Source: Clostridia bacterium (GTDB lineage: Bacteria; Bacillota; Clostridia; Christensenellales; Aristaeellaceae). From it: 64,000 nucleotides of DNA. Location: assembly GCA_017549335.1 (NCBI GenBank), contig JAFYVB010000029.1, positions 1 through 64,000 on the forward strand. Reading direction: 5' to 3'. A program made the translations under genes and the position numbers. This document shows, piece after piece, positions 17,383-27,217 of this stretch (position 1 is its first letter; each line of letters opens with the position of its first letter). The notes beneath the pieces were generated by a model that saw nothing but the letters and a program-made list of their open reading frames with translations, did no database searches and was not told the origin of the DNA.

Positions 17383-18254
17383 TGCGTATCTTTCGTATTC
17401 GCAGCTGCATTGTGCGCATTCATCCGCTGTTCTTCCTTCTCATACTCGCTTTGTTCTTCGGCGCTGCGGATATCGCAGCTGCCTTTCTTTGTGTGCTGTT
17501 TCTGCACGAAAGCGCCCATTTCCTGTGCGCCGTCCTGATGCACCTTCCCATAACACAGCTTGAAATCACTCCCTTCGGCGGATGTATGCAAATTGAGCAG
17601 CTTGACGCTCTGCCGGCAGGAAAATCCATTCTTCTCAGTGCAGCAGGAGTGCTTTCCAACATTGCGTTTGCCCTTTTGGCCTTTCTCATTGCAGGCTACA
17701 ACCGCTTGTACTTCCCCTTTCTTTTATATTTTATCGTTTTTAATCTCGCCATGCTTCTGCTTAACCTCCTGCCCGTTCTGCCTCTTGACGGCGGCAGAAT
17801 ACTGCTTGCACTGCTTTCCATCCGCTTTGACCGTCGGCGGGTATTAAAGGGAGCGCTTCTCGGCGGACGTATCTTTGCAGTTTGTCTGATCGTCTTCGGT
17901 TTCATATCCGCTCTTTCGGGGCAGACGCATTTTTCCGTCGTTCTTTTGGGATTCTATTTACTCTACAGCGCTGCCATTGAAGAAAAAACAGGAGAATCCC
18001 GCTATCTGGCAGCATTTATCTCCCGGCGCGTTCGCTTTGAAAAACACAGGATCCTTCCCGAACAAACCTTCTGCGCAGCCGCATCTCTGCCGATATTTAT
18101 GCTGATCTCCCATTTAAAGCCCGGTGCGTATCATACCGTTCAGGTCTTGCAGGACGATACCCTTTCTTTTCTTGGAGTTCTTCGGGAAGAGGATATTCTC
18201 TCTGCCGTGCTTGACCGGCCTTATGCTACGCTGGGCAGCTTGCTCTCCAGCTGA
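17382..18254 (+). CDS. spoIVFB: Site-2 protease family protein SpoIVFB (M50)
   Basis: A 290-residue intramembrane metalloprotease. The zinc motif is H42-E43-S-A-H46 and the third ligand D136 lies in LLPVLPLDGGR, almost the same positions as H43, E44, H47 and D137 in B. subtilis SpoIVFB. At least five hydrophobic segments span the first 200 residues. The C-terminus (from about 230) looks like a CBS domain, which in SpoIVFB senses ATP. The enzyme releases SigK from pro-SigK in the mother cell. The ATG overlaps the upstream stop (TGATG), coupling it to the SpoIVFA-like gene. No sigK is present in the window. Confidence 0.9.
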   Translation: MRIFRIRSCIVRIHPLFFLLILALFFGAADIAAAFLCVLFLHESAHFLCAVLMHLPITQLEITPFGGCMQIEQLDALPAGKSILLSAAGVLSNIAFALLAFLIAGYNRLYFPFLLYFIVFNLAMLLLNLLPVLPLDGGRILLALLSIRFDRRRVLKGALLGGRIFAVCLIVFGFISALSGQTHFSVVLLGFYLLYSAAIEEKTGESRYLAAFISRRVRFEKHRILPEQTFCAAASLPIFMLISHLKPGAYHTVQVLQDDTLSFLGVLREEDILSAVLDRPYATLGSLLSS

Positions 18255-18256
18255 AA

Positions 18257-18268
18257 GAACATTTGTTC
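18257..18268 (+). promoter_or_regulatory. LexA (SOS) box 1 upstream of dinB
   Basis: GAAC-ATTT-GTTC is a perfect match to the Bacillota LexA/DinR core GAAC-N4-GTTC. It lies 11 bases upstream of the -35 element and just 3 bases after the spoIVFB stop codon. Confidence 0.85.
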
Positions 18269-18279
18269 TTATTTTCCAC

Positions 18280-18307
18280 TTGCTTTTCCTTCTCCATGTG
18301 TTATAAT
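18280..18307 (+). promoter_or_regulatory. Sigma-A promoter of the dinB cassette
   Basis: TTGCTT (18280-18285) and TATAAT (18302-18307) are separated by 16 bases. The expected start, near 18314, touches LexA box 2. The promoter therefore lies between two LexA boxes. Confidence 0.82.
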
Positions 18308-18314
18308 AGAAACA

Positions 18315-18326
18315 GAACAAATGTTC
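18315..18326 (+). promoter_or_regulatory. LexA (SOS) box 2 at the dinB transcription start
   Basis: GAAC-AAAT-GTTC is a second perfect GAAC-N4-GTTC palindrome, placed at the expected start of transcription where a bound repressor would block polymerase. The two box centres are 58 bases apart. Confidence 0.85.
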
Positions 18327-18343
18327 TTATTATGGAGGAAGGC

Positions 18344-19591
18344 ATGCGAACGATTCTGCACAGCGACTGCAATAATTTTTATGCTTCTGTAGAGTGCGTA
18401 TATGATCCTGCGCTGCGCGGAAAGCCCGTTGCGGTGTGCGGCGATCCCTCCGCGCGCCACGGCATCATTCTGGCAAAAAGCGATGCCGCCAAGCGCTGCG
18501 GCATAAAAACAGGTGAAGCAATCTGGGAAGCCAGGCAGAAATGTCCCGATCTTATTCTCCTCGCTCCCCATGGAGAACAATATATCCGTTTCTCGAAAAT
18601 GATACGCCGCATATACAGCGAATACACCGACCGCATCGAACCTTTTGGTCTGGATGAAAGCTGGCTGGACGTAACCAATCATCCCTTGGGAGGCGTTGAA
18701 ATTGCCTCCCGGCTGCGCAAACGCGCAAAAGAAGAACTGGGACTCACGGTATCCGTAGGCGTCAGCTTCAATAAGGTTTTCGCAAAGCTGGGCAGCGATA
18801 TGCATAAGCCCGACGCCACCACCGTGATCTCACCTGAAAATTTCAGGGACAAGATCTGGCCGCTCCCGGCAGGCGAACTGCTGTTCATCGGCCGCAGCAC
18901 GGTCAAGCGTCTTTCTCACTACGGTATTCGCACCATCGGCGATATCGCCTGCGCCAACCCCAATACCCTCCACGCCTGTCTGGGAAAAAACGGCGATATG
19001 CTTTATGCCTATGCCAACGGTCTTGACGTTGACCCCGTGATGCGCGCCGGGGAATCGAGCGACGTCAAGTCGGTCAGCAACAGTACAACACCGCCGTTTG
19101 ACGTGGACAACGAAACCGATGCACGGCGTATCCTGTATCTTCTTTCCGACAGCGTCGCTTCCCGTCTGCGCGAGCAGCAACTCTATGGACGCACCATTTC
19201 CCTGTGGGTGCGAAGCGCTGATCTTCATTCCTGCGAACGGCAGGTTTCCATTCCCACGCCCACAAACCTGTCCAAAGTCATTACACGCCATATTTTCTCT
19301 TTGCTTCAGGCAAGCTGGGATATGCGCTCTCCCTTGCGTTCGTTGGGGGTACGTGTAAGCGATCTGTCCCTGGCGCAGCAGCAATCGCCCATTCTTTCGC
19401 CCGACCCGCCTCTGCATCGGTATGAAAAAGCCGAATGCGCCATGGATGCCATCCGCAGACGCTTCGGCGTCAGCGCCATCCAGCGCGGCTGTACCATGCA
19501 GCAGCAAAGGCCGCTGCAGATCGAAGATATCCATCATAACTTTTCGGGCGCCAATATGTCCGCCATCCACGGACGCGGCGAAGGCATTTGA
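18344..19591 (+). CDS. dinB: Y-family DNA polymerase IV (DinB)
   Basis: A 415-residue translesion DNA polymerase. The catalytic acidic residues lie in LHSDCNNFYASVE (D8) and GLDESWLDVT (near residue 106). The steric-gate region is the normal NNFYASVE. A helix-hairpin-helix stretch (LSHYGIRTIGDIA) and the little-finger domain follow. It should copy past damaged bases with low fidelity. The ATG is preceded by GGAGGAAG; the frame is open further upstream but crosses the promoter, so the earlier starts are rejected. Two LexA boxes predict DNA-damage induction. Confidence 0.94.
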   Translation: MRTILHSDCNNFYASVECVYDPALRGKPVAVCGDPSARHGIILAKSDAAKRCGIKTGEAIWEARQKCPDLILLAPHGEQYIRFSKMIRRIYSEYTDRIEPFGLDESWLDVTNHPLGGVEIASRLRKRAKEELGLTVSVGVSFNKVFAKLGSDMHKPDATTVISPENFRDKIWPLPAGELLFIGRSTVKRLSHYGIRTIGDIACANPNTLHACLGKNGDMLYAYANGLDVDPVMRAGESSDVKSVSNSTTPPFDVDNETDARRILYLLSDSVASRLREQQLYGRTISLWVRSADLHSCERQVSIPTPTNLSKVITRHIFSLLQASWDMRSPLRSLGVRVSDLSLAQQQSPILSPDPPLHRYEKAECAMDAIRRRFGVSAIQRGCTMQQQRPLQIEDIHHNFSGANMSAIHGRGEGI

Positions 19592-19608
19592 TCAAAAGGA
19601 GTATGTTT

Positions 19609-19857
19609 ATGACCGTCAGAACCTATGTGCAGGTGATCGCCACCTTTAACAAAGAGGGCGTCATCACGCCCCATGCATTGACTTTTCACGGCAAGCAGTA
19701 TATCATTGATCGCGTACTGGACCGACGCGCCGCCGCCGCATCCAAAGCAGGCGGTCAGGGCATACGCTATACTGTGCGCATCGGTGAAAAACAGACGTAT
19801 ATTTTTCTTGATGAAAAACAGCGCTGGTTTGTGGAGGAAAAAGACAGTGTGCGGTAG
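19609..19857 (+). CDS. Uncharacterised 82-residue protein between dinB and the SRAP gene
   Basis: I do not recognise this protein with confidence. It starts MTVRTYVQVIATFNKEG and contains the well-ordered stretch YIIDRVLDRRAAAASKAGGQ followed by alternating beta-like segments (RYTVRIG, TYIFLDE) and the end RWFVEE. This suggests a small beta-rich fold that may bind nucleic acid or a protein partner. It resembles small conserved proteins seen beside Y-family polymerases (DUF6504-like), but this is a guess. The ATG at 19609 is 7 bases after AAAGGAG. It lies 17 bases after dinB and overlaps the SRAP gene by 11 bases, so it is very likely part of the damage-response transcript. Confidence 0.7.
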   Translation: MTVRTYVQVIATFNKEGVITPHALTFHGKQYIIDRVLDRRAAAASKAGGQGIRYTVRIGEKQTYIFLDEKQRWFVEEKDSVR

Positions 19858-20368
19858 ATATGTTTCTCCCGAAGGCACGGAGATCCGCCCCGGTGATCTT
19901 GCCCCTGTGATCACCTCTGCCGGCGCCGAAAAATTGCTTTGGGGTATTCCCTTTTCAGGTGGTAAGCTCATCATCAACGCCCGAAGCGAAACGGCAGCGG
20001 ACAAGCCCATGTTCGCCCATGCCATGCGCGCGGGAAGATGCATGATTGAAGTTTCCTCTTTCTTTGAATGGGACAAGCGCAAACAGCAGCATGTTTACAC
20101 CGCCGCGCATAAGGAAAAACTGTATCTGGCAGCCATTTATACGCTCTGCAACGACGGAAAAAAGCATTTTACCGTGCTCACCCGGGAAGCAACGGATGAC
20201 GCACAGAAGGTGCATCCGCGAATGCCCTGTTTTCTGCCCAATGCCGAATACCGCCACCTGTGGCTGAATGACAGCGAGATTGCGCCGCACCTGCTGGCAG
20301 AGCACGTCCCGCTGACAATTTCGCCCGTGCCGCGTGAAAGCGAACAAACAAGCCTTTTTGAACCTTGA
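19847..20368 (+). CDS. SRAP-domain abasic-site-processing protein (YedK/HMCES family)
   Basis: A 173-residue SOS-response-associated peptidase (SRAP) protein. Family members form a covalent thiazolidine link with abasic sites in single-stranded DNA through cysteine 2 and shield them from cleavage. The GTG at 19847 is chosen because the next codon is the essential cysteine, giving M-CGRY, and GGAGG lies upstream. Other conserved residues are visible: N in INARSET, E in SFFEWD and H in VHPRMPC. It overlaps the preceding small gene by 11 bases and should be expressed from the LexA-flanked dinB promoter. Confidence 0.92.
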   Translation: MCGRYVSPEGTEIRPGDLAPVITSAGAEKLLWGIPFSGGKLIINARSETAADKPMFAHAMRAGRCMIEVSSFFEWDKRKQQHVYTAAHKEKLYLAAIYTLCNDGKKHFTVLTREATDDAQKVHPRMPCFLPNAEYRHLWLNDSEIAPHLLAEHVPLTISPVPRESEQTSLFEP

Positions 20369-20389
20369 TTTATCCCAACGGAGGTATGT

Positions 20390-21460
20390 ATGTATTCTGC
20401 CCGTCTTGCCCGCATAACAGAAGCTATGCGTCTTTCTTCCATCAGCCAGCTGTTGGTCAGCGCTCCCGCATCCGTATTTTATCTTACAGGCAAATGGATC
20501 CACCCGGGCGAGAGAATGCTGGCCCTGTTGATCCGGGCAAACGGCGATATGCTGCTTTTTGCCAACCGTCTGTTTGCGCTTTCAGGCGCTACGGATATCC
20601 CTCTTTGCGAATATGACGATACCGATGATTGCATCAAGCTGCTGTCACAGGCGCTTCAGCCCGGTAAGATCGGCATTGACAAAACATGGCCGAGCCTTTT
20701 CACCATCCGTCTGATGGAAGCAAGAAACGATCTCACGCCCGTTGTCGGATCTCATTGCGTGGATGACGCCCGCTTGTGCAAGGATGAATCGGAGCTTCGG
20801 CTGATGCGCGAAAGCTCGCTCAAGAATGACCAAACAATGCTCGAGGTCATCAGAAAACTGCAGTGCGGCATGAAGGAAACGGACGTTGCCGCCTGTTATG
20901 AGCAAATTTCCGCTTCTTTGGGTTCAAGCCGTCCCAGTTTTTCTCCCCTGATCTGTTTTGGCAAAAACTGTGCAGAACCCCATCACGACACCGACCGCTC
21001 CGTTCTGCTCCGCGGCGACAGCGTTATTCTGGACGTGGGACTTACATGGAAGGACTATTGCAGCGATATGACCCGCACTGTCTTTATGGGAACGCCCACC
21101 GACGAGCAAAAGCGCGTTTACGATATCGTCTGCGCTGCCAACGAAGCGGGGCGCAAAACCGTCCGCCCCGGCATCCCGCTGAAGGAAGTGGACCGCGCAG
21201 CCCGTAAAGTGATTGAGGACGCGGGCTACGGCAAATATTTCATTCACAGAACGGGCCATGGTATCGGTCTTGAAGTGCATGAGTTCCCCGACGTCAGTAT
21301 GACCAGCGAGGTCATTGCCAAACCCGGTATGGTTTTCTCGGTGGAGCCGGGCATTTATCTGCCCGGAAAATTCGGTGTGCGCGTCGAAGATCTTGTCGCC
21401 GTAACGCCGGACGGCTGCGAAACGCTAAACGCCGCGCCCCGCGAACTGATCGCACTGTAA
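20390..21460 (+). CDS. Xaa-Pro aminopeptidase/dipeptidase family (M24B)
   Basis: A 356-residue metallopeptidase with an N-terminal creatinase-like domain and a C-terminal pita-bread catalytic domain. The five dimetal ligands are visible: D in ILDVGLTW, D in CSDMTRTVF, H in TGHGIGLEVHEFP, E in SVEPGIYLP and E in GVRVEDL. Such enzymes release N-terminal residues that precede proline. The ATG at 20390 is 5 bases after GGAGG. It follows the SRAP gene by 21 bases and ends at a terminator, so it may share the damage-inducible transcript, although its role is nutritional. Confidence 0.92.
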   Translation: MYSARLARITEAMRLSSISQLLVSAPASVFYLTGKWIHPGERMLALLIRANGDMLLFANRLFALSGATDIPLCEYDDTDDCIKLLSQALQPGKIGIDKTWPSLFTIRLMEARNDLTPVVGSHCVDDARLCKDESELRLMRESSLKNDQTMLEVIRKLQCGMKETDVAACYEQISASLGSSRPSFSPLICFGKNCAEPHHDTDRSVLLRGDSVILDVGLTWKDYCSDMTRTVFMGTPTDEQKRVYDIVCAANEAGRKTVRPGIPLKEVDRAARKVIEDAGYGKYFIHRTGHGIGLEVHEFPDVSMTSEVIAKPGMVFSVEPGIYLPGKFGVRVEDLVAVTPDGCETLNAAPRELIAL

Positions 21461-21464
21461 AAAT

Positions 21465-21497
21465 ACAGCCCCTCGTCATCAGGCGAAGGGCTGTTTC
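21465..21497. terminator. Bidirectional terminator between the peptidase and HD genes
   Basis: ACAGCCC (21465-21471) and GGGCTGT (21488-21494) pair across a loop that holds an inner TCG/CGA pairing, followed by TTTCTT. On the minus strand it abuts the HD gene stop codon, so it can serve both convergent genes. Confidence 0.85.
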
Positions 21498-22055
21498 TTA
21501 TTGATTCAGTTTTTTCTCGGTATCTTTCCGTATTTCGGCGCGAAGCTTTGTAAGATATTCGGAAAAGGCCACTTTATCCTCCCCATAAACCAGATTCAGT
21601 TCATACTCTTTGGGAATCCACGTGGAAAGATCGGAGATATTATGCTGAATGACAGCTTCCAGATTATCAATGGCTTTGTAAATACGCGCTTCCACGGTTT
21701 CGCGGGCATTCATCTCTTCGTAAAGATTGGCCATTTCTTCCGCGTAGGGCACGGGAAGCGTCTTCACCCATCCGTTCAGCAGTTCTTCCTCGATATGCTC
21801 GTCGGACTGCTTTTTCTCAAAAGATGGGATATCGCCCGTAAAACACTCGCCCAGATCGTGAATAATACACATCCTGATCACTTTATCCATATCCGCTTCA
21901 GGGAATTCATCGCGCATGAAAAATGCCATGAGCGTCATCATCCAGGAATGCTCCGCCACGCTTTCATGGCGTCCCTTTGCAGTATAGCAGTGTCTGGTGG
22001 TATCCTTCAGCCTTTCGGCGATCAGCAAGGCGTCAAGCAGCTTTCTGGCGTCCAT
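21498..22055 (-). CDS. HD-domain phosphohydrolase (YfbR/HDDC2-like)
   Basis: A 185-residue HD-superfamily protein. The metal ligands are seen in HESVAEHSW (residues about 30-38) and IIHDLGECFTGD (about 64-75). A further aspartate in YKAIDNLEAVIQH completes the site. This pattern matches the YfbR/HDDC2 group, which act as deoxynucleoside 5'-monophosphatases, but the substrate cannot be assigned by eye. GGGGAGG lies 7 bases before the ATG. It is a single-gene unit with its own promoter (22085-22113) and the shared terminator at its 3' end. Confidence 0.87.
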   Translation of the reverse strand: MDARKLLDALLIAERLKDTTRHCYTAKGRHESVAEHSWMMTLMAFFMRDEFPEADMDKVIRMCIIHDLGECFTGDIPSFEKKQSDEHIEEELLNGWVKTLPVPYAEEMANLYEEMNARETVEARIYKAIDNLEAVIQHNISDLSTWIPKEYELNLVYGEDKVAFSEYLTKLRAEIRKDTEKKLNQ

Positions 22056-22084
22056 GGAAAAACCTCCCCTTTCAATATTGGGCT

Positions 22085-22113
22085 ATTATACATGACGCGG
22101 GCCATATTTTCAA
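22085..22113 (-). promoter_or_regulatory. Sigma-A promoter of the HD-domain gene
   Basis: On the minus strand TTGAAA (22108-22113) and TATAAT (22085-22090) lie 17 bases apart. The start is predicted some 25 bases before the gene and just after the spoIID terminator. Confidence 0.75.
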
Positions 22114-22117
22114 GCAG

Positions 22118-22154
22118 AAAAACGCCTTGTGAAATGCAAATTTCACAAGGCGTT
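22118..22154 (-). terminator. Terminator of the methyltransferase-C39-spoIID unit
   Basis: A perfect 15-base-pair hairpin (AACGCCTTGTGAAAT, loop GCAA) is followed on the minus strand by a run of five T. It starts 4 bases after the spoIID stop codon. Confidence 0.9.
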
Positions 22155-22158
22155 CTGT

Positions 22159-23886
22159 TTAATTTTCTACAGCTTCCACGAATTTTTCCATGACGTATCC
22201 GTCCAGCACATCCGTTCGCACTCTGATCCAGCCGTCATTCAACCGTTCGCTTGCGATCAGTTCCTGACCATAGTAGAGAACACGCAGGATTTCGGAAGAA
22301 GTATTGGGTTCCTTGCGCATATTCAGCGAGGAATTAACAGCAATCTGCGTTACCTTTACCTTCCATTCCCCTGCTTTCAGTTCCTGGGATACAGGCATGA
22401 GCGTGGGACGGGGCGTAGCGGTGGCGGCAGGACCGGGCGTTGCAAGATAATCCGCCGACACGGCAGGCTGCAGCGAAGCTGAGGTATCCACCTTTTTGAG
22501 GGTGATGCCGGGATAGTAAAAACGCAGGATCTGCTCGTACGTCCAGCCGTGATTCCCCGCCATCCACTGAGCGCCGCGCTGGCTCATTCCGACACCGTGG
22601 CCGTAGCGACGGGATTCGATACAATAGGTGTTTTCCGCTTCCGTCACCGTCAGCACTTCGTTGTTGCTGCCGTTGATGCTCAGCTCAAGCCAGGGCTCGA
22701 TGCAGGAAAACACAGGCACATCGGCAGAAACGACTTCGCCCAGAGGAAGAAGCTCTCCCTTTACCGCAGGCGTGGGCGACGGAATGACCGCCTCGTTCGG
22801 AACAGCAAACAAATTCACTTCTTCCGTTTCACTTGCCGCTGCAGAGGCATTTTTGCGAACGGACACATTCAGGTCAAAGCGCATTTGCGTCATCACTTTG
22901 GATTGATATCCGCCCGACGGTGAGTGGAGACTGATTCCCTCAATACTGTCGATCCTCACGTCACCATTCTCTGTGCCGTATCCTTTTCCTTCAATCTGCT
23001 CGGAAATCTGCATCAAAAGATAATCCGTCAGCTGCGCATTATAGACCGTGCCGTTTTGTGTCTTTTTAGCGATTTCGGTACGTTTTACCACGCTTTCGTG
23101 ATTTTCAAGATCGTAGGGGTCGTCATGCATGGTGATATACCCGCCGTTTTCATCCTTGCCCCATACATTCTCGATCAGTTCCACCTGACCGCCGTTGCTG
23201 GCGGTATAGTAGCAAATCGCCATCTGACCGTTGTAATAAGCGCAGATGCCTTCGGTTTCCTTTACAGCCTTTACCGCTTCTGTGTTGGCAGCATTGAATC
23301 CGTAATACACCTGGTCGTTGGTGTTGTCCACCACGTCATAATCGCCGTCGGCTTTGATTTTTTTAAGAGCATAAGTACGCGCGGCAACCGCCTGCGCTTT
23401 CAGTGCTTCCAGCGGAAAAGAATCACTCATTTCATAGGGCACGACACCCAGCAGATACTCTTCCACCGGGATGTGCAGCACTGCCTGGAGCATACCGTTT
23501 TTGATCCTTATGTGCAAATCTCCGCTGAAAAGATTGAGGTTATTGTTAAAACGCAGACCGTTTTCCTTTTGATCTCCGGTCTCATGACGTGTCATAACGA
23601 TTTTATCGCCGCAGGACAACGCCATCCCCTCGTAGTACAGCATCAGCCTTCCCGTCGCGCTGGAGATCACCAAATCCGAACCACGCTGAAACGCAAGATC
23701 CCCGATGGTGTAGCTGCCGTCCAGCGATACCTCCAGTTTATCGGTAAGCTGCAGTTTAGTCAAAAGGACACGCACAACCGAAGATTCTGCGTGTCCCTTG
23801 ATCGGCATAAAGGCTACAATCGGCAATACCGTCAGGCACGAGAGCAAAAGTGCAATGATCCTTTGTACACAATGCTTCCTCACCAT
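22159..23886 (-). CDS. spoIID: SpoIID/LytB-domain protein with C-terminal SH3 domain
   Basis: A 575-residue exported protein. A signal/anchor segment (residues about 8-30) is followed by a stalk and the SpoIID/LytB domain from about 140, with EEYLLGVVPYEMSDSFPLEALKAQAVAARTYA (here split into EEYLLGVVPYEMSDS and LEALKAQAVAARTYAL) and the closing HGVGMSQRGAQWMA. SpoIID is the lytic transglycosylase that cuts stem-free glycan strands during engulfment. The C-terminal 70 residues form a bacterial SH3 domain (NSSLNMRKEPNTSSEIL) joined by a Pro/Thr linker. The protein is much longer than B. subtilis SpoIID (about 340), so a related LytB-type role is possible. It follows the C39-like gene by 17 bases. 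Confidence 0.85.
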   Translation of the reverse strand: MVRKHCVQRIIALLLSCLTVLPIVAFMPIKGHAESSVVRVLLTKLQLTDKLEVSLDGSYTIGDLAFQRGSDLVISSATGRLMLYYEGMALSCGDKIVMTRHETGDQKENGLRFNNNLNLFSGDLHIRIKNGMLQAVLHIPVEEYLLGVVPYEMSDSFPLEALKAQAVAARTYALKKIKADGDYDVVDNTNDQVYYGFNAANTEAVKAVKETEGICAYYNGQMAICYYTASNGGQVELIENVWGKDENGGYITMHDDPYDLENHESVVKRTEIAKKTQNGTVYNAQLTDYLLMQISEQIEGKGYGTENGDVRIDSIEGISLHSPSGGYQSKVMTQMRFDLNVSVRKNASAAASETEEVNLFAVPNEAVIPSPTPAVKGELLPLGEVVSADVPVFSCIEPWLELSINGSNNEVLTVTEAENTYCIESRRYGHGVGMSQRGAQWMAGNHGWTYEQILRFYYPGITLKKVDTSASLQPAVSADYLATPGPAATATPRPTLMPVSQELKAGEWKVKVTQIAVNSSLNMRKEPNTSSEILRVLYYGQELIASERLNDGWIRVRTDVLDGYVMEKFVEAVEN

Positions 23887-23903
23887 AATAAACCCCTTAT
23901 CCG

Positions 23904-24554
23904 TTATTCAATTGCATGAAGCAGGTTAAAATCACGAACCGTTTCGATGTTGATCCAGAACATCGCATACTGCTTGCGCTCGCCTACCACCAGACCGTTT
24001 TCGTTGGTAATAGCGGAATAGATCGCACTCTCTTCGATGACCTGGCGTACATGGCGGGTAATACGGTCATCAGCCGATTCGCTGTTGGGGTCAAGCGCCA
24101 GCACCTGCACTTCATCGCCTACCTTGCGGGCGTCGACCAGGGCAACAATATGCCCCACGCGCAAATTGCACAGCGAGGTTCCCCGATGCTCAAGCAAATG
24201 CGTTTTCAGCGTATCCAGATCATTTCGCAATCCGTCGCCGTGATACTCAAACCCGAACTCTTTTGCCCATCCTTTTTCCTGCATGGCTGCCAGCAGCATG
24301 GGGCGGTTTGTGCCCGTATTGTCGCAGCCGCCGTTTTCCATGGAAAACGCCGCCAGTTGATCAGGGGAAAATTCCTTTCCCGTTAGCCACTGACCGCAGT
24401 AGCAAGCAGAAAAGATACCGCAGCCCGCGTCGAAAAGCGTTTCCCGTTTGGGTTCGGCACAGTCATACAAATGCGTCCACAGACGACTGCGCTGATTCAG
24501 AACCGTAATCTCTTTGCCCTCATACTGAAGATAGCTTTTCTTTCCGGTAATCAT
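23904..24554 (-). CDS. Papain-like C39-type putative cysteine peptidase
   Basis: A 216-residue protein with no signal peptide. The segment DAGCGIFSACYCGQWLTG near residue 43 matches the catalytic-cysteine region of C39-like proteins, where a GC pair follows a hydrophobic strand. VGHIVALVDAR near residue 133 offers the histidine, and ALDPNSESAD offers the Asp/Asn that completes a papain-type triad. The substrate is unknown. The gene overlaps the methyltransferase stop codon (ATGA) and precedes spoIID by 17 bases, so a role in envelope or spore-wall maturation is possible but unproven. GGAGGG precedes the ATG. Confidence 0.68.
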   Translation of the reverse strand: MITGKKSYLQYEGKEITVLNQRSRLWTHLYDCAEPKRETLFDAGCGIFSACYCGQWLTGKEFSPDQLAAFSMENGGCDNTGTNRPMLLAAMQEKGWAKEFGFEYHGDGLRNDLDTLKTHLLEHRGTSLCNLRVGHIVALVDARKVGDEVQVLALDPNSESADDRITRHVRQVIEESAIYSAITNENGLVVGERKQYAMFWINIETVRDFNLLHAIE

Positions 24555-25150
24555 GCATTTCCCTCCTTATAAGGCTTAAATCCCATGGCAATTCCCGTTA
24601 AAGGGCCGGCAATACGCCAGGAAACGTCTTTCAACCCTGCATTCTCCATCCATTGTAGCAGCTGGGTGTGACGGATATGGGCGTCATCGCATGCGCCCAC
24701 AAGCGATCCCAACGCAGAAAACACCTCAGGTAAACCGCGAAGAGCGATCAGCAGCTGTCCGCCGGGCTTGAGAACACGCATGACCTCCCGCAAAAACTCG
24801 CCGTTTTCCTGTACTTCTTCTTCGTTTTTCATTTGATAAAAAACGACGTTAAAGGCTTCCGCCCGCCACGGAATATCTTCCTTACGGGCAGAAAAAACTT
24901 CTGCGTCAGGAAGCATGGCACGGATCCCCCGTGCCGTTTCGGCATCGGAAGATACGCCGCAAGCTCTCAGGCTGAAACGCCTTGTGAGGTAGTGAAGCAA
25001 TTTCCCGTCCTGGCAGGACAGATCCAGTATATGATCGTAATCGTCCACGATTGCCCACTGCGCCAGCGCTCTGGATGTGCCGTGCAGATATACATTGCGA
25101 TCGCGCGCAATAACGCCAAGCAGCGATCTGTCCTGTACACGTTCGAGCAT
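24551..25150 (-). CDS. Class I SAM-dependent methyltransferase
   Basis: A 199-residue Rossmann-fold methyltransferase. Motif I is ILDLSCQDGKLLHYL (residues about 42-56), where the usual second glycine is replaced. The acidic residue of motif II follows as VSSDAE, and the post-motif segment is MRVLKPGGQLLIALRG. It resembles the UbiE/MenG-like Methyltransf_11 group. The substrate is unknown. GGAGG lies before the ATG. A TATAAT at 25199-25204 (minus) overlaps the base of the preceding terminator hairpin and may provide its promoter. Confidence 0.8.
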   Translation of the reverse strand: MLERVQDRSLLGVIARDRNVYLHGTSRALAQWAIVDDYDHILDLSCQDGKLLHYLTRRFSLRACGVSSDAETARGIRAMLPDAEVFSARKEDIPWRAEAFNVVFYQMKNEEEVQENGEFLREVMRVLKPGGQLLIALRGLPEVFSALGSLVGACDDAHIRHTQLLQWMENAGLKDVSWRIAGPLTGIAMGFKPYKEGNA

Positions 25151-25165
25151 TTCGTTTCCTCCTAC

Positions 25166-25203
25166 AAAAAAATAACCACTTTGTCCGACAACAAAGTGAT
25201 TAT
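25166..25203 (-). terminator. Terminator of upp-queG-like unit
   Basis: On the minus strand ATAATCACTTTGT and ACAAAGTGGTTAT form a stem with one mismatch and the loop TGTCGG, followed by seven T. A TATAAT (25199-25204) overlaps the first arm, so a promoter for the downstream methyltransferase may be built into this terminator. Confidence 0.82.
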
Positions 25204-25246
25204 ATCACAATTCCGAAATAATTGCACTATATTTCGTAATATTTTT

Positions 25247-27200
<1,954 letters not shown>

Positions 27201-27217
27201 ACTACAAGGAGGCTATT

